Position numbers and translations under genes: made by a program
Assembly: GCA_902574705.1 (NCBI GenBank)
Contig: CACGOM010000002.1
Coordinates: forward strand, 44,066-108,065
Direction of reading: 5' to 3'
DNA from: an uncultured Pelagibacteraceae bacterium
GTDB lineage: Bacteria > Pseudomonadota > Alphaproteobacteria > Pelagibacterales > Pelagibacteraceae
DNA: 64,000 nt
Shown here: positions 19,717 through 28,691 of the stretch, piece after piece
How the letters are laid out: every line of letters starts with the position of its first letter
Position numbering within the stretch: the first letter of the stretch is position 1
Notes under the pieces: model-generated
What the model was told of the DNA's origin: nothing
Seen by the model: the letters and a program-made list of their open reading frames with translations, nothing else
Databases searched by the model: none

Positions 19717-19744
19717 TTAACTTCGCAAGTTAATTAATTAACTT
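19717..19744 (+). promoter_or_regulatory. Competing hairpins upstream of dctP
   Basis: TTAACTT(19717-19723)-CGC-AAGTTAA(19727-19733)-TTAA-TTAACTT(19738-19744): the middle arm can pair with either flank; followed by AGAGGAGAG SD. Confidence 0.5.
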
Positions 19745-19767
19745 CAATAAGAAAAAGAGGAGAGAAA

Positions 19768-20925
19768 ATGGTTAAAGAAAATAAAAAGTCTCTGAAGAAA
19801 ATTTCTTCAAGACGAAAGTTCTTTAAGGCAGCAGCAGCAACTGGTGCAGCAGCAACAGCAGCTGTAGCTATGCCTAACCTTGCATTAGGAAGTGGTCATA
19901 CTACTCTTAAAATGCAAGCTGCTTGGCCAAGTGGAGCTAACATATTCTTCGAAATGGCAGGTGATTATGCGAAGATGGTTAGTGATATGTCAGGTGGAAC
20001 TTTAAAAATAGACCTTCAACCAGTTGGCGCTGTTGTTAAAACATCAGAAATTGGTGATGCTGTAAGTTCAGGTGTATTAGATATGGGTCACTGGGTGACT
20101 GCATATTGGTACGGTAAAAACGCAGCAGCTTCATTATTTGGAACTGGTCCTTCATACGGTATGTCATCTCAAGAAGTAATGGGATGGATGGAATATGGTG
20201 GAGGAAGAGCACTATACGAAGAAACTTTAGCAAAAGTTGGATATGACTATGTTGGATACTTCCACATGCCAATGCCAGCTCAGCCTTTTGGATGGTTCAA
20301 AAAGAACGTAACAAAAGTTTCTGATGTTAAAGGAATGAAGTATAGAACAGTTGGTCTTGCAACAAACGTTCTTACTGCAATGGGAATGGTAGTTAGACAA
20401 TTACCGGGTGGTGAAATTCAACCAGCAATGAAAACTGGATTGATTGAAGCTGCTGAGTTTAACAACCCAACTTCAGACTCTCAGTTTGGTATGCAGGATG
20501 TTTCTAAACATTATCATTTAGGATCATTCCACCAATCTCAAGAGATGTTTGAGATTCCAATTAACAAGAAAAAACTAAACAGTTTATCTCCGGCACATCA
20601 AGCAATTTTGAAAAATGCTGCGTATGCTGCTAACTCTGATAACTATTTCAAAGCGTTAGTAAGATACTCAGCTGATTTATCTAAATTGATGAATGAGCAT
20701 AAGGTAAACGTTTACCAAACTTCAGATGAAATCCTAGCTGAACAATTAAAAGGTTGGGACAAAGTGATCGGCGACTTTAATGCAAAAGATCCATTCTTTA
20801 AAAAGATCGTAGACTCACAAAAATCATATGCGAAAAGAGTTATGAAGTACTTGCTGATGAATCAGCCTAACTACAGACTTGCGTATGAAAATGAGTTTGG
20901 TTCACTAGCTAAGGTTAAAATCTAA
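19768..20925 (+). CDS. dctP: TRAP transporter solute-binding subunit DctP (Tat-type signal, TakP-like family)
   Basis: SSRRKFFKAAAATGAAATAAVAMPNLALG twin-Arg signal; MKYRTVGLATNVLTAMGMVVRQLPGGEIQPAMKTGLIEAAEFNNPTSD. Confidence 0.93.
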   Translation: MVKENKKSLKKISSRRKFFKAAAATGAAATAAVAMPNLALGSGHTTLKMQAAWPSGANIFFEMAGDYAKMVSDMSGGTLKIDLQPVGAVVKTSEIGDAVSSGVLDMGHWVTAYWYGKNAAASLFGTGPSYGMSSQEVMGWMEYGGGRALYEETLAKVGYDYVGYFHMPMPAQPFGWFKKNVTKVSDVKGMKYRTVGLATNVLTAMGMVVRQLPGGEIQPAMKTGLIEAAEFNNPTSDSQFGMQDVSKHYHLGSFHQSQEMFEIPINKKKLNSLSPAHQAILKNAAYAANSDNYFKALVRYSADLSKLMNEHKVNVYQTSDEILAEQLKGWDKVIGDFNAKDPFFKKIVDSQKSYAKRVMKYLLMNQPNYRLAYENEFGSLAKVKI

Positions 20926-20952
20926 TTTAAACTTAGTATACAAACTTAATTT

Positions 20953-20977
20953 AAAGGGGGGTTATTTACCCCCCTTT
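20953..20977 (+). terminator. Rho-independent-type hairpin between dctP and dctQ
   Basis: AAAGGGGGG-TTATTTA-CCCCCCTTT followed by TT. Confidence 0.85.
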
Positions 20978-21027
20978 TTATTATAAACAGTTGAAATTTT
21001 TTAATTATAGTAGATATTGATTTGCTC

Positions 21028-21615
21028 ATGAGATCATTCATTAAATTTGCAGATACACTCAGTACTTCAATGGGAAAAGCTTTTTCCTGGTGTATAGTGG
21101 TTTTAATGGGCGGTACTTGTTATGAAGTGTTTATGGCCTATGCATTAAACGCACCAACCCTCTGGAATTTCGATTTTAGTTTGCAAATGTATGGAGCAAT
21201 TTTTATGATGGCTGGAGCTTATACACTTAGTACTGAAGCACATGTTAGAGGAGATGTAATTTACAGACTTTTTCCAGTTAGGGTACAAGGTTCAATCGAT
21301 TTAGTATTGTATTTCATTTTCTTCTTTCCCGGCGTTTTAGCGCTAGCTTTTTATGGTTGGGATTATGCAGCTCAGGCCTGGAAGATAAAAGAGACAAGTT
21401 GGAACAGTCCAGCTCAAATTCAAATTTATATGGCAAAATCAATGATACCGCTTGCTGGTATTTTATTAATTATACAAGGTATTAGTGAAGTGTTTAGATC
21501 AATAATTTGTATTCAAACTGGTCATTGGCCAAAAAGAGCATCAGCAGACGCTGAAGAAACAGAAAAAGTTTTAATGAGAACTTCACAAGATCAGGATCAA
21601 AAAGATGTTATTTGA
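21028..21615 (+). CDS. dctQ: TRAP transporter small permease DctQ
   Basis: 4 TM segments, ends overlapping DctM; ATG at 21028 preferred to TTG at 21022. Confidence 0.88.
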   Translation: MRSFIKFADTLSTSMGKAFSWCIVVLMGGTCYEVFMAYALNAPTLWNFDFSLQMYGAIFMMAGAYTLSTEAHVRGDVIYRLFPVRVQGSIDLVLYFIFFFPGVLALAFYGWDYAAQAWKIKETSWNSPAQIQIYMAKSMIPLAGILLIIQGISEVFRSIICIQTGHWPKRASADAEETEKVLMRTSQDQDQKDVI

Positions 21616-22966
21616 GCTAACCAATCCGGAAATTGCAATTATGATGATGGGACTTTTCCTGTTTGCAGTATTATTAGGTTTTCCAATTGCTTTCACGTTA
21701 ATGGCAATGGGAATAGGATTTGGTTATTATGCTTATTACGATCCAGCCTTAATGGAAAATATTTTTGATAACCGGATTTTTAGATTATTTATAAATAATA
21801 CCTATTCGGTTATGGACAATACAGTTCTTACAGCTGTACCATTATTTTTGTTTATGGGGTATTTGGTTGAAAGAGCTGGAATAGTAGCAAGACTATTTTT
21901 TGCTATAAGATTAGCCTCCCATGGATTACCTGCTTCAATGGCAGTTGCCGCTTTAGTAACTTGCGCTTTATTCTCCACAGCAACTGGAATTATAGGTGCT
22001 GTGGTAACACTTATGGGATTATTAGCTTGGCCAGCTATGATAAAAGCTGGTTATGACAAGAAATTTGCTTCAGGTATAATTTGTTCAGGGGGTTGTTTAG
22101 GAATATTAATCCCACCAAGCATTATGCTTATTGTATACGCAGTCATAGCTCAGTTATCTCCTTTAAGATTATTTGCTGCAGCTATATTTCCTGGTTTAAT
22201 GTTAGCTGCATTGTATATCGGATATGCTATTTTTAGAGCTTGGCTAGACCCATCAATTGCACCGAAGCCTCCAAAAGAAGAAATTCCTCCAAGGGCAGTT
22301 ATATTAAGAGAAGTTTTGGTTTCTTTTTTACCTTTATTCTCTTTAATTATTTTAGTATTGGGAACAATTTTGGCTGGAATAGCTACACCAGCAGAGGCTG
22401 CTGCTGTGGGCGCATTCGGTGCGCTAGTGCTGTCATATTTTTATAAAACTCTTAAGTGGAAAAATTTTAAAGAGTCTGTATTTTTAACAGCGAAAACTAC
22501 TGCAATGATCATGTGGTTATTCATTGGTTCTTGGACATTTGCTGCAGTATTTTCTTATCTAGGCGGCCACGAAGTCTTTGAACATTTCTTTAAATCAATG
22601 AACTTACAACCTTGGCAATTTTTAGTAATTACTCAAATAATAATTTTCTTACTCGGATGGCCGTTAGAATGGACAGAGATACTAATTATTTTCGTTCCTA
22701 TATTTTTACCTTTAGTAGAATTTTTTGGAGTCAATCCATATTTTTTTGCAATGTTAATTGCTTTAAATCTACAAACCTCCTTTTTAACGCCACCAATGGC
22801 GATGTCAGCTTACTATCTTAAAGGTGTTCAATCGAGAAATGTTGAATTATTAGATATATTTAGAGGAATTATGCCTTTTCTTGCGATAGTAATATTGGCA
22901 ATGTTTTTAATGTATATGTTTCCTGGTATCGCACTTTGGTTACCAGAAACATTGTTTGCAAACTAA
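21605..22966 (+). CDS. dctM: TRAP transporter large permease DctM
   Basis: 453 aa, ~12 TM; GCLGILIPPSIMLIVYAVIAQLSPLRLFAAAIFPGL. Confidence 0.95.
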   Translation: MLFELTNPEIAIMMMGLFLFAVLLGFPIAFTLMAMGIGFGYYAYYDPALMENIFDNRIFRLFINNTYSVMDNTVLTAVPLFLFMGYLVERAGIVARLFFAIRLASHGLPASMAVAALVTCALFSTATGIIGAVVTLMGLLAWPAMIKAGYDKKFASGIICSGGCLGILIPPSIMLIVYAVIAQLSPLRLFAAAIFPGLMLAALYIGYAIFRAWLDPSIAPKPPKEEIPPRAVILREVLVSFLPLFSLIILVLGTILAGIATPAEAAAVGAFGALVLSYFYKTLKWKNFKESVFLTAKTTAMIMWLFIGSWTFAAVFSYLGGHEVFEHFFKSMNLQPWQFLVITQIIIFLLGWPLEWTEILIIFVPIFLPLVEFFGVNPYFFAMLIALNLQTSFLTPPMAMSAYYLKGVQSRNVELLDIFRGIMPFLAIVILAMFLMYMFPGIALWLPETLFAN

Positions 22967-22968
22967 CA

Positions 22969-24303
22969 ATGGATGTTTTTAACCTATCTGTAAAACAACT
23001 AACTAAGAAAATAAAGGATGCACAACTGACCTCAGTTGATCTTTGCAAGGCTTATATTGAAAGAATAGATAAATTCGAAAAAGATATTCATGCATGGGCC
23101 CATTTTGATAAAAAAAATTTGTTAGAAAAAGCTGAAGAGTCAGACAATAACAGAAGATCTGGAAAGCCATTAGGATTATTACATGGAATACCTGTTGCAT
23201 TAAAAGATATAATTGGAACTTTTGACATGCCAACAGAGTGCGGAAGTGTATTAAGAAAAGGATTGTCAGCCTCTCAGGATGCTGAAATAGTAGATTTGCT
23301 TAAATCAGAAGGAGCAATAATTATGGGAAAAACAGCGACTTCTGAATTAGCTTATTACAGTCCTAGTAAAACCAAAAACCCACATGATTATACAAGAACA
23401 CCTGGTGGATCTTCTAGTGGGTCCGCAGCTGTAGTAGCTGCACATATGGCTCCTTTATCTATAGGATCTCAAACAGGTGGTTCAATTATAAGACCAGCAT
23501 CGTATTGTGGTGTTGTTGGTTATAAACCTTCATTTGGTTTAATATCCAGAAACGGAGTTCTTAAAACATCTGAAAATTTGGATCATGTAGGTGTATTTGG
23601 AAAAACAGTTGAAGATGTTGCCTTATTAGCAAAAGTGTTAATAAAAAAAGATTCTTACGATAAATCAACAATTCACTATTCAACGAGCTCAATGTTAGAA
23701 GAAACTAATAATCCACCAGCTTTTGAACCAAAATTTATCTTTTATAAAACAGAGAGCTGGAAAAAAATAGATAAAAAATCAAGAGATGCATTTGAGTATT
23801 TCATAAAATCATTTAAAAAAAATATAGAAGTATTTGATACTCCTTCGTACTTTAAAGACATTAAAAAATTTCACCAAATAATACATGAAACTGATATGGC
23901 AAATAATTTTTATAATTACTTTAAGAAAAGTAAAAAAAAATTGTCAAAACAAATGCAAGAGGCTATTTCAAGAGGAATTAAATATTCAGCTAAGGATTAT
24001 GCCGAGGCCAAAGATTTTATGAGCAGAAGTTATGACTCTTATAAAGAAGTATTTGAGGATTATCATGGTGTAATCTCACCATCAAGCACTGGTGTTGCTG
24101 ACAAAGGATTATCAAGCACTGGAAGTCCTGAATTCTGTACTGTTTGGTCTTTTATGGGAACACCTTCAATTTCTTTACCTTTACTAGAAGGAGAAAATAA
24201 TTTACCATTAGGAATTCAGCTGATAGGCAATAAATATGATGATTTAAGATTCATGGGCATTGCAAATTGGCTGGAGAAAGAAAGTGAAAAATTTAATGAA
24301 TAA
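22969..24303 (+). CDS. Amidase (amidase signature family)
   Basis: GIPVALKDIIGTFDMPTECGS, TPGGSSSGSAAVVAAHMAPLSIGSQTGGSIIRPASYCGVVGYKPS; likely start ATG 22969. Confidence 0.93.
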   Translation: MDVFNLSVKQLTKKIKDAQLTSVDLCKAYIERIDKFEKDIHAWAHFDKKNLLEKAEESDNNRRSGKPLGLLHGIPVALKDIIGTFDMPTECGSVLRKGLSASQDAEIVDLLKSEGAIIMGKTATSELAYYSPSKTKNPHDYTRTPGGSSSGSAAVVAAHMAPLSIGSQTGGSIIRPASYCGVVGYKPSFGLISRNGVLKTSENLDHVGVFGKTVEDVALLAKVLIKKDSYDKSTIHYSTSSMLEETNNPPAFEPKFIFYKTESWKKIDKKSRDAFEYFIKSFKKNIEVFDTPSYFKDIKKFHQIIHETDMANNFYNYFKKSKKKLSKQMQEAISRGIKYSAKDYAEAKDFMSRSYDSYKEVFEDYHGVISPSSTGVADKGLSSTGSPEFCTVWSFMGTPSISLPLLEGENNLPLGIQLIGNKYDDLRFMGIANWLEKESEKFNE

Positions 24304-24472
24304 AATTACAACAATTATAGGACTAGGATTTGCTATTTTCTTTCTCGTAGGATTAGCAACTACTCTAACAAGATCAATGCTAATAACAGTTTTAGATGTA
24401 GTGCCAGTATATATTCTTATGGGTGCTGCAATTGCAATGATGATTTACGAAGCTTTCTTCGATAAAAAATAA
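24296..24472 (+). CDS. Small two-TM hypothetical protein
   Basis: MNKITTIIGLGFAIFFLVGLATTLTRSMLITVLDVVPVYILMGAAIAMMIYEAFFDKK; overlaps amidase end. Confidence 0.6.
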   Translation: MNKITTIIGLGFAIFFLVGLATTLTRSMLITVLDVVPVYILMGAAIAMMIYEAFFDKK

Positions 24473-24491
24473 TTTAAACTGAATTTGTAAA

Positions 24492-25394
24492 TTGAAAGAT
24501 ACTAATAAAAGTTTTTTTCCATATTTATTATTACTTATCCATCCAGTATTTATGTCTACTAACTTAATTGTTGCCCGAGGTGGTGTTGAATTTGTGCCTC
24601 CAATTTCTCTTGCATTTTGGAGATGGTTATTTGTTTTCTTAATTTTAATTTTTTTCAATTTTTTAGTGTTAAAGAGAGATTTTTCAAAGTTTAATTTCAA
24701 AAAAGAGTATTTTAAATTATTTGTCCTTGGGGCGACTGGTTGCGGTATTTGTGGAGCTTTTCCTTTTATTGCGGGTCAAACTACCACCGTAATAAATATG
24801 GGCATTATATATACATCTTCACCAATATTTATAATTTTAATTTCATGTTTATTTTTTGGGGAAAAATTCAATTCTATTAAAATATTAGGCCTTCTCTTGT
24901 GTCTTGTTGGTGTTTCTATAATAATTACAAAGGGTAATTTAGAATTACTTCTAAATTTCAAATTTAATCCAGGAGATATTTGGATATTAGGTGCTGCAAT
25001 TGGATGGGCTATCTACTCTATTTATTTATATAATTGGAAAACAAATTTAACGGATTTCTCAAGATTTACTCTAATTTCATTTTTTGGGGCAATAAGTCTG
25101 TTTCCCTTTTATCTTTTTGAAGAGATTAATATTGCGAGTACTATATTTAATACAAATTTTTTCAAATGGACTTTATTTGCATCAATATCTCCTGGGATTA
25201 TTGCGTTTAGTTTATATACAATTACCCAAAGATATTTGGGAGCAACAGTGACAGGTTTTACGTTATATTTATATACTATTTATGGATCTTTTTTTGGAAT
25301 AATATTTTTTGACGAAACACTTGAATACTTCCATTATATTGGAGCATTATCAGTGTTTATAGGAATATACTTGGTAAAAAAAAAAACTAAATGA
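24492..25394 (+). CDS. EamA/DMT-family transporter
   Basis: 300 aa, ~10 TM, two EamA repeats; TTG start. Confidence 0.88.
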   Translation: MKDTNKSFFPYLLLLIHPVFMSTNLIVARGGVEFVPPISLAFWRWLFVFLILIFFNFLVLKRDFSKFNFKKEYFKLFVLGATGCGICGAFPFIAGQTTTVINMGIIYTSSPIFIILISCLFFGEKFNSIKILGLLLCLVGVSIIITKGNLELLLNFKFNPGDIWILGAAIGWAIYSIYLYNWKTNLTDFSRFTLISFFGAISLFPFYLFEEINIASTIFNTNFFKWTLFASISPGIIAFSLYTITQRYLGATVTGFTLYLYTIYGSFFGIIFFDETLEYFHYIGALSVFIGIYLVKKKTK

Positions 25395-26200
25395 GACTAG
25401 ATAAAGTGACTGTTGGATATATCTTCGTATTATTATTTTTAATTTACCTTGCAATTATAATAATGATTTATTTTTCCCAAAGATCACTAATGTATCATCC
25501 AACAGAAAATAATTACTTAGACGAAAATCAATTAAACCATAAAGTAGATAAAATAAAGATTTCATCTGATTATGAACTTACCTCATGGTATTTTGAAAAA
25601 AATAAGAATTTCAAAACTTTATTATTTTTTCATGGAAATGCAGGTACTCTAGAAAACAGAATTTATAAATTAAATGATCTTTCCAAACTAGATTTAAATT
25701 ATTTAATTATTGCATATAGAGGTTTCAGTGGAAATAATGGCAAGCCAACCGAGCAAGGTTTATACAAAGATGCAAGAGCTGCAAAGTACTGGTTAAACTT
25801 AAATAACATAAGTGATCAAAATATAATAGTTTACGGTGAGTCATTGGGCACAGCTGTTGCTATAGACTTAGCAAAAGATCATAAGTTTGCTGGCATAATA
25901 TTGGAGTCGCCTTTCACTTCAATGTTGAAACTTTCAAGAAAATATTATCCCTGGTTACCAACAGGATTATTGCTGAAAGACAAATATGAAACAAATAAAA
26001 AAATAAAAAAAATATTTTCTCCAATACTCATTTTACACGGAAGAAAAGATGATATTGTTCCATTCGAGATGGGAGAACAGTTATTTATACAAGCTAACGA
26101 ACCAAAATATAATTATTTCGTTGATAATGATGATCATATGATGGACTTTAATAATGATCTACTTAATTCAATTAATCAATTTATATCAAGCTTAAAGTAG
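25391..26200 (+). CDS. Alpha/beta hydrolase
   Basis: FFHGNAGTLENR, VYGESLGTAVAIDLA, ILHGRKDDIVPF. Confidence 0.9.
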   Translation: MRLDKVTVGYIFVLLFLIYLAIIIMIYFSQRSLMYHPTENNYLDENQLNHKVDKIKISSDYELTSWYFEKNKNFKTLLFFHGNAGTLENRIYKLNDLSKLDLNYLIIAYRGFSGNNGKPTEQGLYKDARAAKYWLNLNNISDQNIIVYGESLGTAVAIDLAKDHKFAGIILESPFTSMLKLSRKYYPWLPTGLLLKDKYETNKKIKKIFSPILILHGRKDDIVPFEMGEQLFIQANEPKYNYFVDNDDHMMDFNNDLLNSINQFISSLK

Positions 26201-26245
26201 ACACAATTTAAACAAATCATTTCCATTAATAAACTTTATACCCAA

Positions 26246-26800
26246 TTGATGAAATACTTATTCGTCTTTATATTTTTTATATTTAATAATGTTTATTCTG
26301 ATACAAAAAATATGGAAGACGAATATTTTTTTATTGGAAAAATGGATTCTTATAATAAAGATTTCACTCTGTATTTTAAAACACGAGAAAAAGCTATTTT
26401 ATCTAAAGGTGAAGATTATAATTATATAACCGACTATCCACAAGATCTATATATATACAATCATAAGTTAAAAACCGACGAGCCTTTAATTACTTATGAA
26501 TGGTTTCCTTCATATGTAAGAAGATTATCACATAATTATGAATATCCTGTTTTTCCAGAGGATTTTGCATATTATTTAATGGAAGATAATAATACTTTAA
26601 TTTTAGTAAGCGCAAATAAAAATTTTTTTGAAAACTTAAAATTTGATATTGCATTAAAAAAAATTAGTAAAATAAAAGAAAAGGGAAAAATTAGTTTTAT
26701 TATTTCCTCCTACGCAAAAAACTGTGGATTTAAAGATATTTCAAGCACTCTAAAATGCAAAATCTATAAACCACTGATATCAACTAATTTAATAAATTAA
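26246..26800 (+). CDS. Hypothetical secreted protein
   Basis: 184 aa ORF with N-terminal signal-like segment. Confidence 0.5.
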   Translation: MMKYLFVFIFFIFNNVYSDTKNMEDEYFFIGKMDSYNKDFTLYFKTREKAILSKGEDYNYITDYPQDLYIYNHKLKTDEPLITYEWFPSYVRRLSHNYEYPVFPEDFAYYLMEDNNTLILVSANKNFFENLKFDIALKKISKIKEKGKISFIISSYAKNCGFKDISSTLKCKIYKPLISTNLIN

Positions 26801-27714
26801 TTAGCTTGAACAAAGGCATTCGCAAAATTCTCTGATACAAAAATTTCTAAATCATCTTCTTTTTCACCTAAACCAAGAGCAATAATAGGTATTTTAAATT
26901 TTCTTGCTGCTGCAATCAGTATCCCACCCTTTGCTGTACCATCTAGTTTAGTCATAATTAATCCAGTTATAGGTATTATTTTATTAAATTCATCAATTTG
27001 ATTCATTACATTTTGTCCAGATGTTGCATCCAATACAAGAAGCACTTCATGAGGAGCGCTATCATCAAATTTTTTAATTACCTTTGCAATTTTTTTGTAT
27101 TCCTCCATCAAGTTTTTTTTATTTTGTAGTCTACCTGCGGTATCAATAATTACTTCATTGTAATTATCCTTTTTTGCGGCATCTAAAGATTTAAAAGCAA
27201 CTGAAGCAGGATCTGAACCAGGGTCAGACTTAATAATTCCTACGTTTATTTTATTTGCCCATTGTTCAAGCTGATCTATAGCAGCAGCTCTAAATGTATC
27301 ACAAGCAGAAAATAAGACCTTGTTATTATTTTCTTTTAATTTTTTTCCAATTTTTCCAATTGAAGTTGTTTTTCCCACTCCATTTACGCCAGATACTAAA
27401 ATTATATTTAACTTATCTTTTGAATTAAAAAAATCTTTTCTTTCTAGGGGCTTCATTAAATGTAAAATATAACCTTTTAGCAAGTCATTAATTTCTTTTA
27501 TGACATCTTTACTTGGATCAATTTTTTTTTGAGATATAATATCTTTAATTTCATTAGCAGCGTCTACCCCAACATCTGAAGAAATCAAGAAATCTTCAAT
27601 TTTATTTAAATTTTCTTCATCTATTTCTTTTTTGATTATGATCTCTTTAAGTCCTGATGAAAAAGCATCAGCACTTTTTTTAAAACCGATTTTAAATTTA
27701 TCGAATATTCCCAT
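26797..27714 (-). CDS. ftsY: Signal recognition particle receptor FtsY
   Basis: GVNGVGKTTSIGKIGKKL, DTFRAAAIDQLEQWA, DTAGRLQNKKNLM, TKLDGTAKGG. Confidence 0.96.
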   Translation of the reverse strand: MGIFDKFKIGFKKSADAFSSGLKEIIIKKEIDEENLNKIEDFLISSDVGVDAANEIKDIISQKKIDPSKDVIKEINDLLKGYILHLMKPLERKDFFNSKDKLNIILVSGVNGVGKTTSIGKIGKKLKENNNKVLFSACDTFRAAAIDQLEQWANKINVGIIKSDPGSDPASVAFKSLDAAKKDNYNEVIIDTAGRLQNKKNLMEEYKKIAKVIKKFDDSAPHEVLLVLDATSGQNVMNQIDEFNKIIPITGLIMTKLDGTAKGGILIAAARKFKIPIIALGLGEKEDDLEIFVSENFANAFVQAN

Positions 27715-28532
27715 TATATTTTGATTTCAAATTCTTTAATATCTGAAACTGGACCAGTCATAGAAATAATATTATTATATTTAATATTCAAAGGACCTTC
27801 TTTAAAATAAATGTTAGTATTATTACCGGATAGTTTTTTTTCAAATGCAACAACGCCTGTCGCACAGGCAGCTGTACCACAAGCTTTTGTTAAACCCGCT
27901 CCACGCTCCCAAACATTAATAAATATATTTGAAGAGTCCTTCATTTGTGCAAAAGTGACATTAATTTTTTCAGGAAATAATTCATGATTTTCAATTAATG
28001 GGCCTATTTCTTTTAAATCATATTTAAAACAATCATCTACAAAAAAAACTATATGTGGATTTCCAACATTTAATGCAAAACCATTTTTAAATTCTAAATC
28101 GTTTATTTTTATATTAATATTTCTAATGTCTATATCGCTAGATAAAGGAATTTTTTTCCATTCAAAAATAGGCTCACCCATTGTAAGCCTTATACTATTT
28201 TGAGAAATTTTTTGAGCTTTTAGTATTCTATTTGATGTTGCTATAACAGCCTCTTCTTTTCTTTCTTCATCACATAAAATTTTTGCAACACATCTACTTC
28301 CATTTCCGCATGCTTCAACTTCTTCTCCATCAGAATTATATATCGTTATTGGATTATGATTAGGAGTATTCTTGTCAATTTCATCAATAAATATTAATTG
28401 ATCAAATCCAATTTTGTCTCTTTTACTTAGTTCAACAATTTTTTCCTTATTGATAGATATAAATTCTTTTCTTCTATCAACAATTAAAAAGTCATTCCCT
28501 AGACCATCCATTTTGTAACCTTTAAATTCCAT
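27714..28532 (-). CDS. dapF: Diaminopimelate epimerase
   Basis: MDGLGNDFLIVD, EACGNGSRCVA, KACGTAACATGV. Confidence 0.96.
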   Translation of the reverse strand: MEFKGYKMDGLGNDFLIVDRRKEFISINKEKIVELSKRDKIGFDQLIFIDEIDKNTPNHNPITIYNSDGEEVEACGNGSRCVAKILCDEERKEEAVIATSNRILKAQKISQNSIRLTMGEPIFEWKKIPLSSDIDIRNINIKINDLEFKNGFALNVGNPHIVFFVDDCFKYDLKEIGPLIENHELFPEKINVTFAQMKDSSNIFINVWERGAGLTKACGTAACATGVVAFEKKLSGNNTNIYFKEGPLNIKYNNIISMTGPVSDIKEFEIKI

Positions 28533-28594
28533 ATATATTTATGTTTATCTTATTTGTTGACATTTTGAACCTCTATTATAGTTTATCGCAATTT

Positions 28595-28691
28595 CCGCAA
28601 ATACAGCATTTTGCGGTGTCTTTGGTAACAAAGAGATCGACACCAGTCAGCGAGAGTTCGCCCACTGGTGCGATAGCTGCTGGGTAAAAAT
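28595..28691 (+). ncRNA. Structured RNA leader upstream of ffh (candidate cis-regulatory RNA)
   Basis: CCGCAAA-tacagcat-TTTGCGG (28595-28616); CTTTG-GTAA-CAAAG GNRA hairpin (28620-28633); CACCAGT...ACTGGTG (28641-28670) capped by GCGA-GAGT-TCGC (28650-28661). GC-rich against an AT-rich background. Confidence 0.65.

Noticed and set aside
28533-28691. 4.5S SRP RNA (ffs) upstream of ffh
   Set aside because: No GGAA-tetraloop symmetric-loop core (AGGTCAGG..GGAAGGAAGCAGC-like) is present; the structure differs, so it is treated as a leader RNA of unknown class
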